Positions 42,775 through 52,328 of a DNA stretch of 64,000 bases are shown here, one piece after another (positions within the stretch are counted from its first letter, which is position 1; every line of letters begins with the position of its first letter). The stretch covers positions 1 to 64,000 of the forward strand of contig NZ_QWLM01000016.1 in NCBI RefSeq assembly GCF_003515945.1, read 5' to 3'. A program made the translations under genes and the position numbers. This DNA is from Dermacoccus abyssi (GTDB taxonomy: Bacteria; Actinomycetota; Actinomycetes; Actinomycetales; Dermatophilaceae). The notes under the pieces were generated by a model. The model did no database searches and was not told the DNA's origin. It saw only the letters and a list, made by a program, of their open reading frames with translations.

Positions 42775-45333
42775 ATGTCCCACGACCCGTCCGATCGTCC
42801 CAGCGCAGGCTGGCTCGCCGACGAGACCCCGCGACTCGACAGCTCCGTCAAGGGCTCGGCGTTCGAGCCCACGAGCCCCCGGGCCACCGAGCCCGTTGTC
42901 GGCCCCGAGCGCACGGTCGACGGCTTCGCCAAGGCGTTCCTCGACGAACTCAACTTCGAGGCCGGCGTCGCGCTCAAGCGCTCGACGACCACCGACCAGT
43001 ACCTCGCGCTGGCCCGCACCATCCGCGGCTACCTCATGGCCGACTGGCTGCGCACCGCGGAGCGTCGTCGTCAGAACCCGACGAAGATGGTCGGCTACCT
43101 CTCGGCCGAGTACCTGCTGGGCCGCCAGATGGGTAACTCGCTGCTCGCCACCGACCTCGGAGACATCGCCGAGCAGGCCATGACGTCGCTCGGCCTCGAC
43201 TTCAATCTCCTGCGTGCCCAGGAGATCGAGCCCGGCCTCGGCAACGGTGGTCTCGGCCGCCTCGCCGCCTGCTTCATCGACTCGCTCGCGTCGATGGACG
43301 TGCCGAGCATCGGCTACGGCATCCGCTACGAGTACGGCATCTTCCGTCAGACCTTCGAAGAGGGGCGCCAGGTCGAGGTGCCCGACGCGTGGCTCTCCCT
43401 CGGCGCCCCCTGGGAGTTCCCGCACCCCGACCGCGCCGTCCAGGTCAACTTCGGCGGCACCACCGAGCAGTACATCGACGGCGATGGCCGCACCCGCCCC
43501 CGCTGGCTGCCGGCCTGGAACGTGCAGGGCATCCCGTACCACTACATGGTTCCCGGCTACCAGAACGGCGTCGTCAATACACTGCGTCTGTGGAGCGCCC
43601 GCGCCACGCAGGAGTTCGACCTCGAGATCTTCAACTCCGGCGACTACGCCGAGGCCGTGCGCGCCCAGACCTTCGCCGAGAACATCTCGAAGGTGCTCTA
43701 CCCGGAGGACTCGACGCCGCAGGGGCGTGAACTGCGCCTGCAGCAGCAGTACTTCTTCGTCGCGTGCTCGCTCAAGGACTTCATCGACCGCACGCTCGAG
43801 GAGGACTTCGACCTCACGAGGCTCGACGAGCGCATCATCTTCCAGCTCAACGACACCCACCCCGTCATCGCCATTCCGGAGATGATGCGTCTGCTCATGG
43901 ACGAGCACGACATGGAGTGGGCCGCCGCGTGGGAGGTCACGAGCAAGTGCTTCGCCTACACCTGCCACACCCTGCTGCCCGAGGCCCTCGAGGTGTGGCC
44001 CGTCGAGCTCATGACGCGCCTGCTGCCGCGCCACATGGAGATCATCTACCGCATCAACGAGGAGTTCCTCGACACCGTTCGCGAAGCCTTCCCCGGTGAC
44101 GAACTGCGCGTTCGCCGCATGTCGGTCATCCAGGAGCACCCCGAGCGGGCCGTCCGCATGGCCAACCTCGCGACGGTCGCCGGCGTCAAGGTCAACGGCG
44201 TCGCCGCGCTCCACTCGGAACTGCTGCGCGACAAGCTGCTTCCCGACTTCGCGGCCCTGTGGCCGAACAAGTTCACCAACGTGACGAACGGCGTGACGCC
44301 GCGCCGCTTCATCCGCCTTGCGAACCAGCAGCTGTCCACTCTCATCACCGACACGATCGGCCCCGGCTGGGAGACCGATCTCGAGCGTCTGCGCGAACTC
44401 GAGCCCTACGCCGACGACGCCGCGTTCACCGAGAGCTTCCGCCAGGTGAAGCAGGCCAACAAGGATCGCCTGCGCTCCATCCTGAGCCAGCGTGACGGCA
44501 TCGAACTGCCCGAGCACGCGATGCTCGACGTCATGGTCAAGCGCCTGCACGAGTACAAGCGTCAGACGCTCAAGCTGCTGCACATCGTCTCGATGTACGA
44601 CGACATCACGAGCGGGCGTGTGCGCCGCGAGGACGTCGTGCCGCGCACTTTCGTCTTCGGCGCCAAGGCGGCGCCAGGTTACTTCATGGCGAAGGAGATC
44701 ATCTTCCTCATCAACTCGGTGGCGAAGACGATCGCGCAGGACCCGCGCGTCACCGACCTCATGGCCGTCGCGTTCCCCGCGAACTACAACGTGACGCTCG
44801 CGAACAAGCTCATCCCCGCCGCCGACCTCTCCGAGCAGATCTCCCTCGCCGGCAAGGAGGCCTCCGGCACGGGCAACATGAAGTTCGCCCTCAACGGCGC
44901 GCTGACGATCGGCACCGACGACGGCGCGAACGTCGAGATCCGCGAACTCGTCGGCGACGAGAACTTCTTCCTCTTCGGCATGCTCGAGCCCGAGGTGGCG
45001 GCGCTCGCGGACCGCGGCTACACACCGTCGTCCTTCTACGAGTCGAACCCGGCGCTCAAGCGCGCCATCGACCTGCTCGCGAGCGGCCACTTCACCGGTG
45101 GCGACCGCTCGCTCGCGGCTCCGGTTGTCGATGATCTGCTCTACAAGGACAGGTTCATGGCGCTCGCCGATTTCCAGTCCTACCTCGACGCGCAGGCCCG
45201 CGTGGATGCCGCCTACCGCGACGTCGACGGCTGGACCCGCTCGGCGGTGCTCAACGTCGCGCGCTCCGGCTTCTTCTCATCCGATCGTTCGATGCGCGAC
45301 TACCTCGACCGCATCTGGATGCCGAAGAGCTGA
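42775..45333 (+). CDS. glgP: glycogen phosphorylase (GT35)
   Basis: An 852-residue PLP enzyme releasing glucose-1-phosphate from alpha-1,4-glucans. Key parts: KMVGYLSAEYLLGRQMGNSL, EPGLGNGGLGRLAACFIDSL, IGYGIRYEYGIFRQ, FQLNDTHPVIAIPEMMR, NVTNGVTPRRF and the PLP lysine region LAGKEASGTGNMKFALNGAL (Lys in NMKF). Slightly longer than the E. coli enzyme owing to ~45 extra N-terminal residues (SDRPSAGWLADETPRLDSSV). Start ATG 42775 with CCGGAGAG upstream; an in-frame extension to 42688 overlaps the promoter. Monocistronic, ended by the hairpin at 45343. Confidence 0.95.
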   Translation: MSHDPSDRPSAGWLADETPRLDSSVKGSAFEPTSPRATEPVVGPERTVDGFAKAFLDELNFEAGVALKRSTTTDQYLALARTIRGYLMADWLRTAERRRQNPTKMVGYLSAEYLLGRQMGNSLLATDLGDIAEQAMTSLGLDFNLLRAQEIEPGLGNGGLGRLAACFIDSLASMDVPSIGYGIRYEYGIFRQTFEEGRQVEVPDAWLSLGAPWEFPHPDRAVQVNFGGTTEQYIDGDGRTRPRWLPAWNVQGIPYHYMVPGYQNGVVNTLRLWSARATQEFDLEIFNSGDYAEAVRAQTFAENISKVLYPEDSTPQGRELRLQQQYFFVACSLKDFIDRTLEEDFDLTRLDERIIFQLNDTHPVIAIPEMMRLLMDEHDMEWAAAWEVTSKCFAYTCHTLLPEALEVWPVELMTRLLPRHMEIIYRINEEFLDTVREAFPGDELRVRRMSVIQEHPERAVRMANLATVAGVKVNGVAALHSELLRDKLLPDFAALWPNKFTNVTNGVTPRRFIRLANQQLSTLITDTIGPGWETDLERLRELEPYADDAAFTESFRQVKQANKDRLRSILSQRDGIELPEHAMLDVMVKRLHEYKRQTLKLLHIVSMYDDITSGRVRREDVVPRTFVFGAKAAPGYFMAKEIIFLINSVAKTIAQDPRVTDLMAVAFPANYNVTLANKLIPAADLSEQISLAGKEASGTGNMKFALNGALTIGTDDGANVEIRELVGDENFFLFGMLEPEVAALADRGYTPSSFYESNPALKRAIDLLASGHFTGGDRSLAAPVVDDLLYKDRFMALADFQSYLDAQARVDAAYRDVDGWTRSAVLNVARSGFFSSDRSMRDYLDRIWMPKS

Positions 45334-45342
45334 CGCCCGAAA

Positions 45343-45394
45343 CGCGAACGCCCGCGTCACCTGGCCGTTTCGGCCGGTGACGCGGGCGTTCGCG
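45343..45394. terminator. bidirectional terminator between glgP and the LuxR-type gene
   Basis: Long stem (45343-45366 / 45372-45394, one bulged T) with a five-base loop between convergent genes. Confidence 0.85.
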
Positions 45395-45432
45395 CTGTTG
45401 GTGACGTTCTCGCTGCTCGGTGGGTCGCGGCG

Positions 45433-46086
45433 TCAGGCGGTCTGCGCGGACGTGTCCGGGGTGCTCGGCGGCGTCATGTGGAAGCCGTAACCGACGCCCC
45501 ACAGCACGGCTTCGGAGCGCGTCGTGACGCCCATCTTGCGGTAGGCGGTGCGGATGTAGCTCTTGAGGGTGTTGAGCGTGAGGTGCAGGTGCACGGCGAT
45601 GATGTCGTTCGGCATGCCCTGGCAGATGAGCGCGACGACCTCGCTCTCACGCTCGGTGAGGCCCTGGCGGCGCCCCGGCCACGCGCCGCGCTCGAGCTCG
45701 ATGGGGAGCGACTCCGACACGACGTGCTCGCCGGAGTCGATGGCGCGCAGGGACCGCACGAGTTCCTCGCCGCCCAGCGCCTTGGACAGGACGCCCGTCA
45801 CCCCCATGTCGAGCATCGGGTCGACGAACGACTGCGGAATGCTCTTGGTGAACACGGCGATGCGCTTGACGTTCTCGTCGGCGCTCAAGACGTTGAGGGT
45901 CGACCAGCCGCGGTCGGCCATGGCGAAACAGTCGTACAACGCAATGTCGACGCCCTGGCTGATCTCGGTCTGCGCCACGAGCTCGACCTCGTCCGCGTAC
46001 GGCCTGAGGAGAGCGTCGAGACCTTGGACGACAATCTCGAAGTCGTTGATGAGCGCAACGCGCAGTTTCTTGTGCTGGGTTGACAC
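45433..46086 (-). CDS. orphan response regulator, LuxR/NarL type
   Basis: A 217-residue regulator. Receiver domain at about 8-125: KLRVALINDFEIVVQGLDAL, the putative phospho-aspartate in DIALYDCFAMA, the conserved Thr in AVFTKS and the Lys in GVLSKALGGEE; the acidic pocket has N-D instead of D-D and the usual 'MPGMDG' loop is missing, so phosphorylation is doubtful. LuxR helix-turn-helix at about 145-205: LTERESEVVALICQGMPNDI and HLTLNTLKSYIRTAYRKMGV. No kinase gene is adjacent. GTG 46086 has GGAGG seven bases upstream and is preferred over a longer frame. Confidence 0.85.
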   Translation of the reverse strand: MSTQHKKLRVALINDFEIVVQGLDALLRPYADEVELVAQTEISQGVDIALYDCFAMADRGWSTLNVLSADENVKRIAVFTKSIPQSFVDPMLDMGVTGVLSKALGGEELVRSLRAIDSGEHVVSESLPIELERGAWPGRRQGLTERESEVVALICQGMPNDIIAVHLHLTLNTLKSYIRTAYRKMGVTTRSEAVLWGVGYGFHMTPPSTPDTSAQTA

Positions 46087-46233
46087 CTGTTGTCCTCCAA
46101 CCCGATTCGCCCGAGGGCCCGACGATGGTTCTCGCGGGAGTCTATCGACGCGCCGACCGCTCGGGCGCAGGACCGGGTAGAAGGTCGATTTCACGCTTGC
46201 CGCGCGAGGGTGATCCGGGCCGGCGGAACGAGG

Positions 46234-47220
46234 TCAGCCGGCAGGTGTCATCCGGCCCAGGAGACCGTTGAGCGCGCGCACGAAGCCGTCCGGGTCCGCC
46301 ACCATCGACAGGTGCCCGGCGTTCGCGACGGTCGCCGACGGCGGGTGGCCGAGGTTGCGCTCGGCGCCCTCGCGTGAGCCGCCACCGGTGGCGTCCTCCT
46401 CGCCCCACAGGACGGCGCGCGGCACCCGAATCGCGCGGACCTGCTCGGGCGTGAGGTGGAGCATCGGTCGATCCGCCGTGTCGAGCATCGCCTCCTCCGC
46501 GACGCGTTGCCGCAGCGGGCGGATCCACGCGTCGACGAGGGCATCGCCCTTCGCGCCATGCAGGCCGTGGCAGACACTTCCGCACTGTGCGTCGAAGATG
46601 CGCCGAGGGAACCAGTTCCAGTGCGTGCCGAGGCGGTACAGCGACAGGGCGTACGGAGTGCGTGCGATGAACGACGCGACGGCCGGCGGTTCGCCCTCGC
46701 GTCCGTCGAACGGGAGGGCGTCACCGTCGGCGAAGACGATGCCGGAGATCCGATCGGGGTGCTCGAGGGCGACCGCCCCGACGACGGCGGCCCCGAGTGA
46801 GTGCCCGACGAGCGTCGGCTTGTCGAGCTGCAGCGCCTCGACGACGCCGAGGACGAGGTCGCTCTGGTCATCGAGCGAGTAGCGCTCCGAGTACTGCGAG
46901 TACCCCGAGCCCGCGAGGTCGACGGCGACGACGGGCCGGTCCTTCGCCAACTGCGGTGCGACGAGAGACCACGACACGGTCGACTCGGCGAAACCGTGGA
47001 CGAGAACGAGCGCAGTCTGCGTCGAAGCTGCGTCGCCCCAGCGTTCCTAATGGACGCTGATGGTTCGCCCGTCGCGCAGCTGAACGTCGACGTCGGCACC
47101 TGTCGGTGCGTCGAGGCGTTTCGGGGGAGTGGTGAGTGCGTTGAACGTCAGCGACAGCACCGTGACGACGAGAAACGTCGTGACCACGCCGCGCAGCACC
47201 CGGCGGCCGACGGAGCGCAC
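46234..47220 (-). pseudogene. alpha/beta hydrolase, interrupted by an in-frame TAG
   Basis: The frame opens near GTG 47220 with a membrane anchor (RRVLRGVVTTFLVVTVLSLT), then ADVDVQLRDGRTISVH, a TAG stop at 47049-47047, and continues in the same frame with ERWGDAASTQTALVLVHGFA (oxyanion strand HGF), VAVDLAGSGYSQYSERYSLD, LVGHSLGAAVVGAVALEHPD (nucleophile elbow GHSLG) and NAGHLSMVADPDGFVRALNG (catalytic His). A single C-to-G change from TAC (VHYERWG) would explain the stop. The fold is otherwise complete, so the decay is recent, or the base is wrong. Internal initiation at 46977 would lack the first strand and the HGF motif. Substrate unknown. Confidence 0.75.
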
Positions 47221-47284
47221 ACGCGTACGACGGACGGGTTGCTCGGCCGGTTCGGCCGAGGAGGGACAGACGCGTGGCTCATGC

Positions 47285-48428
47285 TCAGCCGAGCTCGCCG
47301 TTGCCGACGCTCGGCTCTGTCGTGCGCTTGGCCGCCGCGCCCATCCGCTCCTCAAAGCCACCCGATTCGACGAACGCCGTGATGCGCTTCGTGCCCATGG
47401 CCTGCAGAACGATGTCGGCGACGACGTTGGCGAAAAGTGCCACGAGGACGATCCACGGCACCCAGGGGTCACCGAAGACCCAGACGACGGCCACGGGCAC
47501 GTGGAACACGAGGGGGCACAAGCAGGCGAGCGATCCGGAGTGCAGGTGCGCCGCGCCTTCCTCGGCCTGCGCCGAGTGGACGGCGTCGGCCATGCCGGCC
47601 GCCATGAGGACGAGCCCGGAGGCGATGCCGAGCTGGGCGCCGCCGATGAAGTCGGCGATCGAGGTGTCGTCGCGATCCATCGCGGCCTCGATCTTGGTAC
47701 CGTCGCGTCGTAGACGAGCCACCACAGCGCGCACGACAGCGCCATGGCGCACGCCGCCGTCACCCAGTGCATCGGCTCGCGATGATCCTCGTCGAGGGCG
47801 TTGACGATCTGGACGACGCACTCACCGAGCAGAAGCATGAGCAGTAGGCCGATGCGCTCGACCATGTGCGGGCCGTGCAGGCGTCGGCCCTCCACGTCGC
47901 CGCGGCCGGCGAACGAGAAGCCGATCTCGGCGGTGGCCAGCACCACGAGAGCCACGACGAGGAGCCAGACCTGGTGGACGAAGCCGACGGCGAGGGTGGC
48001 GAGGAGGAACGGGGCGAAGGGTAGGGCGCGCGTCAGGTGGTTCGGGCGTTCGATGCGTCCGCGCAGCCACAGCGGCCACGTCGCGGCGCGTGCGATGGCG
48101 TACCCGATGACGAACAACCAGAAGTGGCCCTCGGTCACGCCCTCCACACCGATCGCTAGGACGCCCATCCCGGCCATCGAGAGGAAGAGCAGCGGGCGCC
48201 GCGCGGGCCGACCACACCCGACACGTTCGTCATGGCGCTGACGTTGGACCACGCGAGCCACACGACGAACGTCAGCCCGATGGAGGTCCAGATGAGCGAC
48301 CACGACGGATCGCCGTGCACGAGATGGGTGAGGCGTACGATGACGACGACGAAGACGAGGTGGTAGAAGAGCTCGAGCCAGCCGACGCGCTGATGCAGGA
48401 CGGCGGGCTTCGCGCCGGTGTCGTTCAT
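47285..48428 (-). pseudogene. low-temperature-requirement protein A (LtrA) family, two frameshifts
   Basis: From ATG 48428 the sequence is LtrA-like: HQRVGWLELFYHLVFVVVIV, then TFVVWLAWSNVSAMTNVSGV. Sense moves to a second frame near 48195-48215 (RPLLFLSMAGMGVLAIGVEG; FSFAGRGDVEGRRLHGPHMV; ERIGLLLMLLLGECVVQIVN) and to a third near 47695-47715 (GTKIEAAMDRDDTSIADFIG), ending at 47285. About 380 residues with ten membrane spans would result if repaired, normal for the family. LtrA is a membrane protein of unknown mechanism, named from cold-sensitive Listeria mutants. Two lesions suggest a true pseudogene, though the second half also flanks the broken hydrolase. Confidence 0.75.
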
Positions 48429-48587
48429 TCCGCAAGGATGAAGGACGCCGAGCCCCCCTCTCGCGCTCCAACGAGCGCCGCCCGGATGCCGGAACGGCGC
48501 CGCACGACACGCTGGCGAAGACGCCCATGGCGCCTTGCGTCCAGGCCGGGACAAGCGTTCCCCGGGGCGAGGCGGGAAGTGGGGCGG

Positions 48588-48593
48588 TAGAGT
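48588..48593 (+). promoter_or_regulatory. -10 hexamer before glmU
   Basis: TAGAGT about 80 bases before GTG 48675; a short leader with GGGGAG as ribosome-binding site follows. Confidence 0.45.
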
Positions 48594-48674
48594 CGCTGTG
48601 CTACTGCTGCCCGTTCGTGATCCGAGGCGGGCCGCAGCTTCCAGACATCACCGAATCGCAGGGGAGCTTCACAC

Positions 48675-50210
48675 GTGAGCGCACCGCGTCCCGCAGCCAT
48701 CATCGTCCTCGCCGCCGGCGAGGGCACCCGCATGAAGTCAGACATCCCCAAGGTGCTGCACACGATCGGCGGACGTTCCCTCGTCGGGCACGCCGTCGCG
48801 GCCGCCCGGGGCACTGAGCCGTCGCACCTCGCCGTCGTCGTGCGCCATCAGCGTGAGAGGGTCGCGGCGCACATCGCAGAGATCGCTCCCGACGCGACGA
48901 TCGCCGACCAGGACGAGGTCAAGGGCACCGGTCGCGCTGCGGAGTGCGCGCTCGAGATGTTGCCGAACGATCTCTCCGGCACCGTGCTCGTCACCTACGG
49001 CGACGTGCCGCTGCTCGCGACGCAGACCCTCACCGAGCTGACGACGGCGCACGAGCAGGGCGGCAACGCCGTCACCGTGCTCACCGCCGTTGTGCCGAAC
49101 CCCACCGGCTACGGGCGCATCCTGCGTGACGCCGCGGGTTCCGTCGCGGGCATCATCGAGCACAAGGACGCGCTGAAGGCCCGCGAGGAGGGCACCGAGC
49201 ACAAGGACGCCGTCGAGATCCGCGAGATCAACTCCGGCATCTACGCGTTCGACGCGGCGGTGCTGCGCGAGAGCCTCGCGAAGGTGACCACCGACAACGC
49301 CCAGGGCGAGAAGTACCTCACCGACGTCCTCGGGCTTGCCCGCGAGGCGGGCGGCCGCGTCGAGGCGCACACGATCGACGACCTCATGCAGACCGAGGGC
49401 GTCAACGACAAGGTTCAGCTCGCCGCCATGGGCCGCGAGCTCAACAAGCGCATCGTCGAGCAGGCCATGCGTGACGGCGCCATCGTCATCGATCCGGCGA
49501 CGACGTTCGTCGACGTCGAGGTGACGATCGGGCGCGACACCGTCGTCCACCCGAACACGCAGTTGCGCGGCGCCACGACGATCGGCGCGAACTGCGCGAT
49601 CGGCCCCGACACGACGCTGGTCGACACCGAGGTGGCCGACGACGCGTCCGTCGTGCGCACGCAGGCCAACCTCGCGACGATCGGCGCCGGCGCGAGCGTC
49701 GGCCCGTTCAGCTACCTGCGCCCGGGCACCGAGCTCGGCGCGAAGGGCAAGATCGGCGGGTTCGTCGAGACGAAGAACGCCCAGATCGGCGACGGCGCCA
49801 AGGTGCCGCACCTCACGTACTGCGGCGATGCCGTCATCGGTGAGGGCGCGAACATCGGCGCGGGCACGATCTTCGCCAACTACGACGGCGTCAACAAGCA
49901 TGTGACGCACGTCGGCGCCCACAGCTTCGTCGGCTCCGACTCGGTGCTCATCGCACCCGTCACCATTGCGCCCGGCGCGTACGTCGCCGCCGGTTCCGCC
50001 GTCGACGGCGACGTCGGCTCCGGCCAGATCGCGGTCGCCCGCGGCCGGCAGCGCAACATCGACGGGTGGGTCGAGCGCCGCCGTGCCGGGACGAAGACGG
50101 CGGACGCCGCGCGTGACGTCGCGCACGCCTCGCCCCGGGCCGCCGCCGGTGAAGCGGCGTCCACTAGTGTTGACGAGGAATCCTCCGCAGACGAAGGGAT
50201 CACGAAGTGA
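48675..50210 (+). CDS. glmU: bifunctional GlcNAc-1-P uridyltransferase / GlcN-1-P acetyltransferase
   Basis: A 511-residue enzyme producing UDP-GlcNAc for peptidoglycan. N-terminal nucleotidyltransferase: AAIIVLAAGEGTRMKSDIPK, VLVTYGDVPLL and EINSGIYAFDAAVLRESL. The C-terminal left-handed beta-helix runs from about residue 265, with the acetyltransferase residues in VPHLTYCGDAVIGEGANIGA and GTIFANYDGVNKH. The last ~40 residues are an acidic, probably flexible tail common in actinomycetes. GTG start with GGGGAG upstream. The stop overlaps the start of prs (GTGA), so the two are coupled. Confidence 0.95.
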   Translation: MSAPRPAAIIVLAAGEGTRMKSDIPKVLHTIGGRSLVGHAVAAARGTEPSHLAVVVRHQRERVAAHIAEIAPDATIADQDEVKGTGRAAECALEMLPNDLSGTVLVTYGDVPLLATQTLTELTTAHEQGGNAVTVLTAVVPNPTGYGRILRDAAGSVAGIIEHKDALKAREEGTEHKDAVEIREINSGIYAFDAAVLRESLAKVTTDNAQGEKYLTDVLGLAREAGGRVEAHTIDDLMQTEGVNDKVQLAAMGRELNKRIVEQAMRDGAIVIDPATTFVDVEVTIGRDTVVHPNTQLRGATTIGANCAIGPDTTLVDTEVADDASVVRTQANLATIGAGASVGPFSYLRPGTELGAKGKIGGFVETKNAQIGDGAKVPHLTYCGDAVIGEGANIGAGTIFANYDGVNKHVTHVGAHSFVGSDSVLIAPVTIAPGAYVAAGSAVDGDVGSGQIAVARGRQRNIDGWVERRRAGTKTADAARDVAHASPRAAAGEAASTSVDEESSADEGITK

Positions 50211-51190
50211 GCCTGTCCATGAAGCGCACGACCGAGAAGAACCTCATGGTCTTCTCCGGACGGGCCAACCCCGAACTCGCGCAGGCGGTGGCTGAGGGGC
50301 TCGGCACCCAGCTCGTGCCGACGCAGGCCTACGACTTCGCCAACTCGGAGACGTACGTGCGCTTCGACGAGTCGGTGCGCGGTTGCGACGCCTTCGTCAT
50401 CCAGAGCCACACCGCTCCGGTGAACCAGTGGATCATGGAGCAGCTCATCATGGTCGACGCGCTCAAGCGCGCCTCGGCCAAGCGCATCACCGTCGTCGCG
50501 CCGTTCTACGGCTACGCACGTCAGGACAAGAAGTCGCGCGGCCGCGAGCCGATCTCGGCCCGCCTCGTCGCCGACATGTTCAAGACGGCCGGTGCCAACC
50601 GCCTCATGGCGGTCGACCTGCACACCGACCAGATCCAGGGCTTCTTCGACGGTCCCGTCGACCACCTGCAGGCCCTGCCGGTCATCACCGACTACGTCGC
50701 GAGCAAGTACGGCAACGAGAACCTCGCCGTCGTCTCGCCGGACGCCGGCCGCATCAAGGTCGCCGAGGCCTGGAGCAAGCGCCTCAACGGCGCACCGCTG
50801 GCCTTCATCCACAAGACGCGCGACGTGACGCGCCCCAACCAGTCGGTCGCCAACCGCGTCGTCGGCTCGGTCGAAGGCCGCACCTGCCTGCTCGTCGACG
50901 ACATGATCGACTCGGGTGGCACCATCTGCCACGCGGCCGACGCGCTGCTGAACGACGGCGCCGCGTCCGTCGTCATCGCCTCGACGCACGCGATCTTCTC
51001 CGACCCGGCCGTTCAGCGCCTGAACGACTCGGTGGCCCGCGAGGTCATTGTCACGGACACCCTGCCGATCACGCCGGAGAAGAAGTTCGACAAGCTGACG
51101 GTGCTGTCCATCGCGCCGCTGCTGTCGCAGGCCATCCGTGAGGTCTTCGAGGACGGCTCGGTCACGAGCATGTTCGACGAGGCGCAGTAA
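50207..51190 (+). CDS. prs: ribose-phosphate pyrophosphokinase
   Basis: A 327-residue PRPP synthase supplying purine, pyrimidine, His, Trp and NAD pathways. Motifs: NLMVFSGRANPELAQAVAEG, ETYVRFDESVRGCDAFVIQS, APFYGYARQDKKSRGREPIS (flexible loop), DLHTDQIQGFFDGPVDHLQA (ATP/Mg) and the PRPP loop LVDDMIDSGGTICHAADAL. Full-length bacterial class I enzyme. The GTG overlaps glmU; an internal ATG six codons later is an alternative. A terminator is at 51208-51242. Confidence 0.95.
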   Translation: MSLSMKRTTEKNLMVFSGRANPELAQAVAEGLGTQLVPTQAYDFANSETYVRFDESVRGCDAFVIQSHTAPVNQWIMEQLIMVDALKRASAKRITVVAPFYGYARQDKKSRGREPISARLVADMFKTAGANRLMAVDLHTDQIQGFFDGPVDHLQALPVITDYVASKYGNENLAVVSPDAGRIKVAEAWSKRLNGAPLAFIHKTRDVTRPNQSVANRVVGSVEGRTCLLVDDMIDSGGTICHAADALLNDGAASVVIASTHAIFSDPAVQRLNDSVAREVIVTDTLPITPEKKFDKLTVLSIAPLLSQAIREVFEDGSVTSMFDEAQ

Positions 51191-51207
51191 GCACTTCGCC
51201 CGATGAC

Positions 51208-51242
51208 GGCCTCGAACCCCGCACGTGCGGCGGTTCGGGGCC
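51208..51242 (+). terminator. terminator after prs
   Basis: Eleven-bp outer stem (51208-51218 / 51232-51242, one mismatch) enclosing the self-complementary CCGCACGTGCGG, then GTTTCG. Confidence 0.75.
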
Positions 51243-51268
51243 GTTTCGCCTCCGTGGCGTCGCTCGTT

Positions 51269-51510
51269 TAGACTGGTCGACGTTGCCTCGGCGAGGGATG
51301 CTGCACGGGCGCGCGACGAAAGTCGCCGTTCGGATCCAGGGTCCGTGATCGACGCGGTGGTTCTCCGTTCGACGTCCGCTCTGTGTGAGCGTGTGACGAA
51401 GTGGCGTACCCGCGCGAACTCGTGCCCGTACATCGCCCCGCGTCGAGGCCACCGCACCCGATACGTCGGTTCGCGCGCAAGCGCGAGCCCCTTCCGCTTG
51501 GAGGCCAGCC
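51269..51510 (+). promoter_or_regulatory. promoter and long leader of rplY
   Basis: TAGACT at 51269-51274 is a good -10, which would start transcription near 51282 and leave about 229 untranslated bases before rplY. The stretch contains small GC hairpins (for example CGCGC-AA-GCGCG near 51475-51486) but no motif I recognise. Ribosomal-protein leaders are often autoregulatory, so the length is noteworthy. The ribosome-binding site GGAGG is at 51499-51503. Confidence 0.5.
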
Positions 51511-52215
51511 ATGGCACAGGAGAAGACCTACCTCGACGCCACCATCCGCACGGAGTTCGGCAAGGGCGCTGCCCGCCGCATCCGCCGTGAGGACAAGATC
51601 CCCGCCGTTCTCTACGGCCACGGTGAGAAGCCGGTTCACCTCGAACTCGAGGGCCACGCCACGATGCTCGCCGTGAAGAACCCGAACAACCTGCTCACGA
51701 TCCGCTACGACGGCAAGGAAGAGCTGGCGCTCGCCCGCGACGTCCAGCGCGAGATCCTGCGCCGCAACATCGAGCACGTCGATCTCGTCATCGTGAAGCG
51801 CGGCGAGAAGGTCGTCGTCGACGTCGCCGTCCACGTCGAGGGCGAGGCCGCTCCCGAGACCGTCGTCACGACGGAGAACGCGACGCTGTCCGTCGAGGCC
51901 CCGGCCACCGACATCCCCGAGTTCTTCACGGTTTCCGTCGAGGGCCTCGAGGCCGGTACGCAGATCCTCGCGAAGGACATCACGCTGCCCGAGGGCGTCA
52001 CGCTCGACTCCGACGAGGAGCTGCTCGTCGTCAACATCACCGAGCAGATCTCCGCTGAGGCTCTCGAGGCCGAGCTCGCCGAGGCCGAGGCCGAGGCCGG
52101 CATCGAGCACGACGAGTCCGACGAGGAGGCCGCTGAGGCCGAGGCCGCCGAAGGTGCCGAGGGCGAGTCCGCCGAGGGCGACGCAGCCGAGGGGGACGAC
52201 TCCGAGCAGGAGTGA
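51511..52215 (+). CDS. rplY: ribosomal protein bL25 (Ctc/TL5 type)
   Basis: A 234-residue protein binding 5S rRNA in the large subunit. The L25 domain is residues about 3-95 (KTYLDATIRTEFGKGAARRI; RREDKIPAVLYGHGEKPVHL; LALARDVQREILRRNIEHVD). The C-terminal TL5/CTC beta domain runs to about 185 (TDIPEFFTVSVEGLEAGTQI; DITLPEGVTLDSDEELLVVN). The last ~45 residues are an acidic Glu/Ala repeat tail, frequent in actinobacteria. AGGAGAAGACC at the very start encodes the N-terminus; GGAGG upstream fixes ATG 51511. Confidence 0.95.
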   Translation: MAQEKTYLDATIRTEFGKGAARRIRREDKIPAVLYGHGEKPVHLELEGHATMLAVKNPNNLLTIRYDGKEELALARDVQREILRRNIEHVDLVIVKRGEKVVVDVAVHVEGEAAPETVVTTENATLSVEAPATDIPEFFTVSVEGLEAGTQILAKDITLPEGVTLDSDEELLVVNITEQISAEALEAELAEAEAEAGIEHDESDEEAAEAEAAEGAEGESAEGDAAEGDDSEQE

Positions 52216-52239
52216 TCCCCGGTCCGAACAGGACTCTCT

Positions 52240-52284
52240 GACGAGGCCCCTCGTCGCCGTCGCAGGCGGCGGGGGGCCTTCGTC
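52240..52284 (+). terminator. terminator after rplY
   Basis: Stem 52240-52250 / 52273-52284 (GACGA-GGCCCC against GGGGCCTTCGTC, one bulge), with a smaller inner hairpin. Confidence 0.7.
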
Positions 52285-52328
52285 GTCACCGCCCTGCGGC
52301 ATACTGGTCGCTCGTGGAAAGGACGCCC

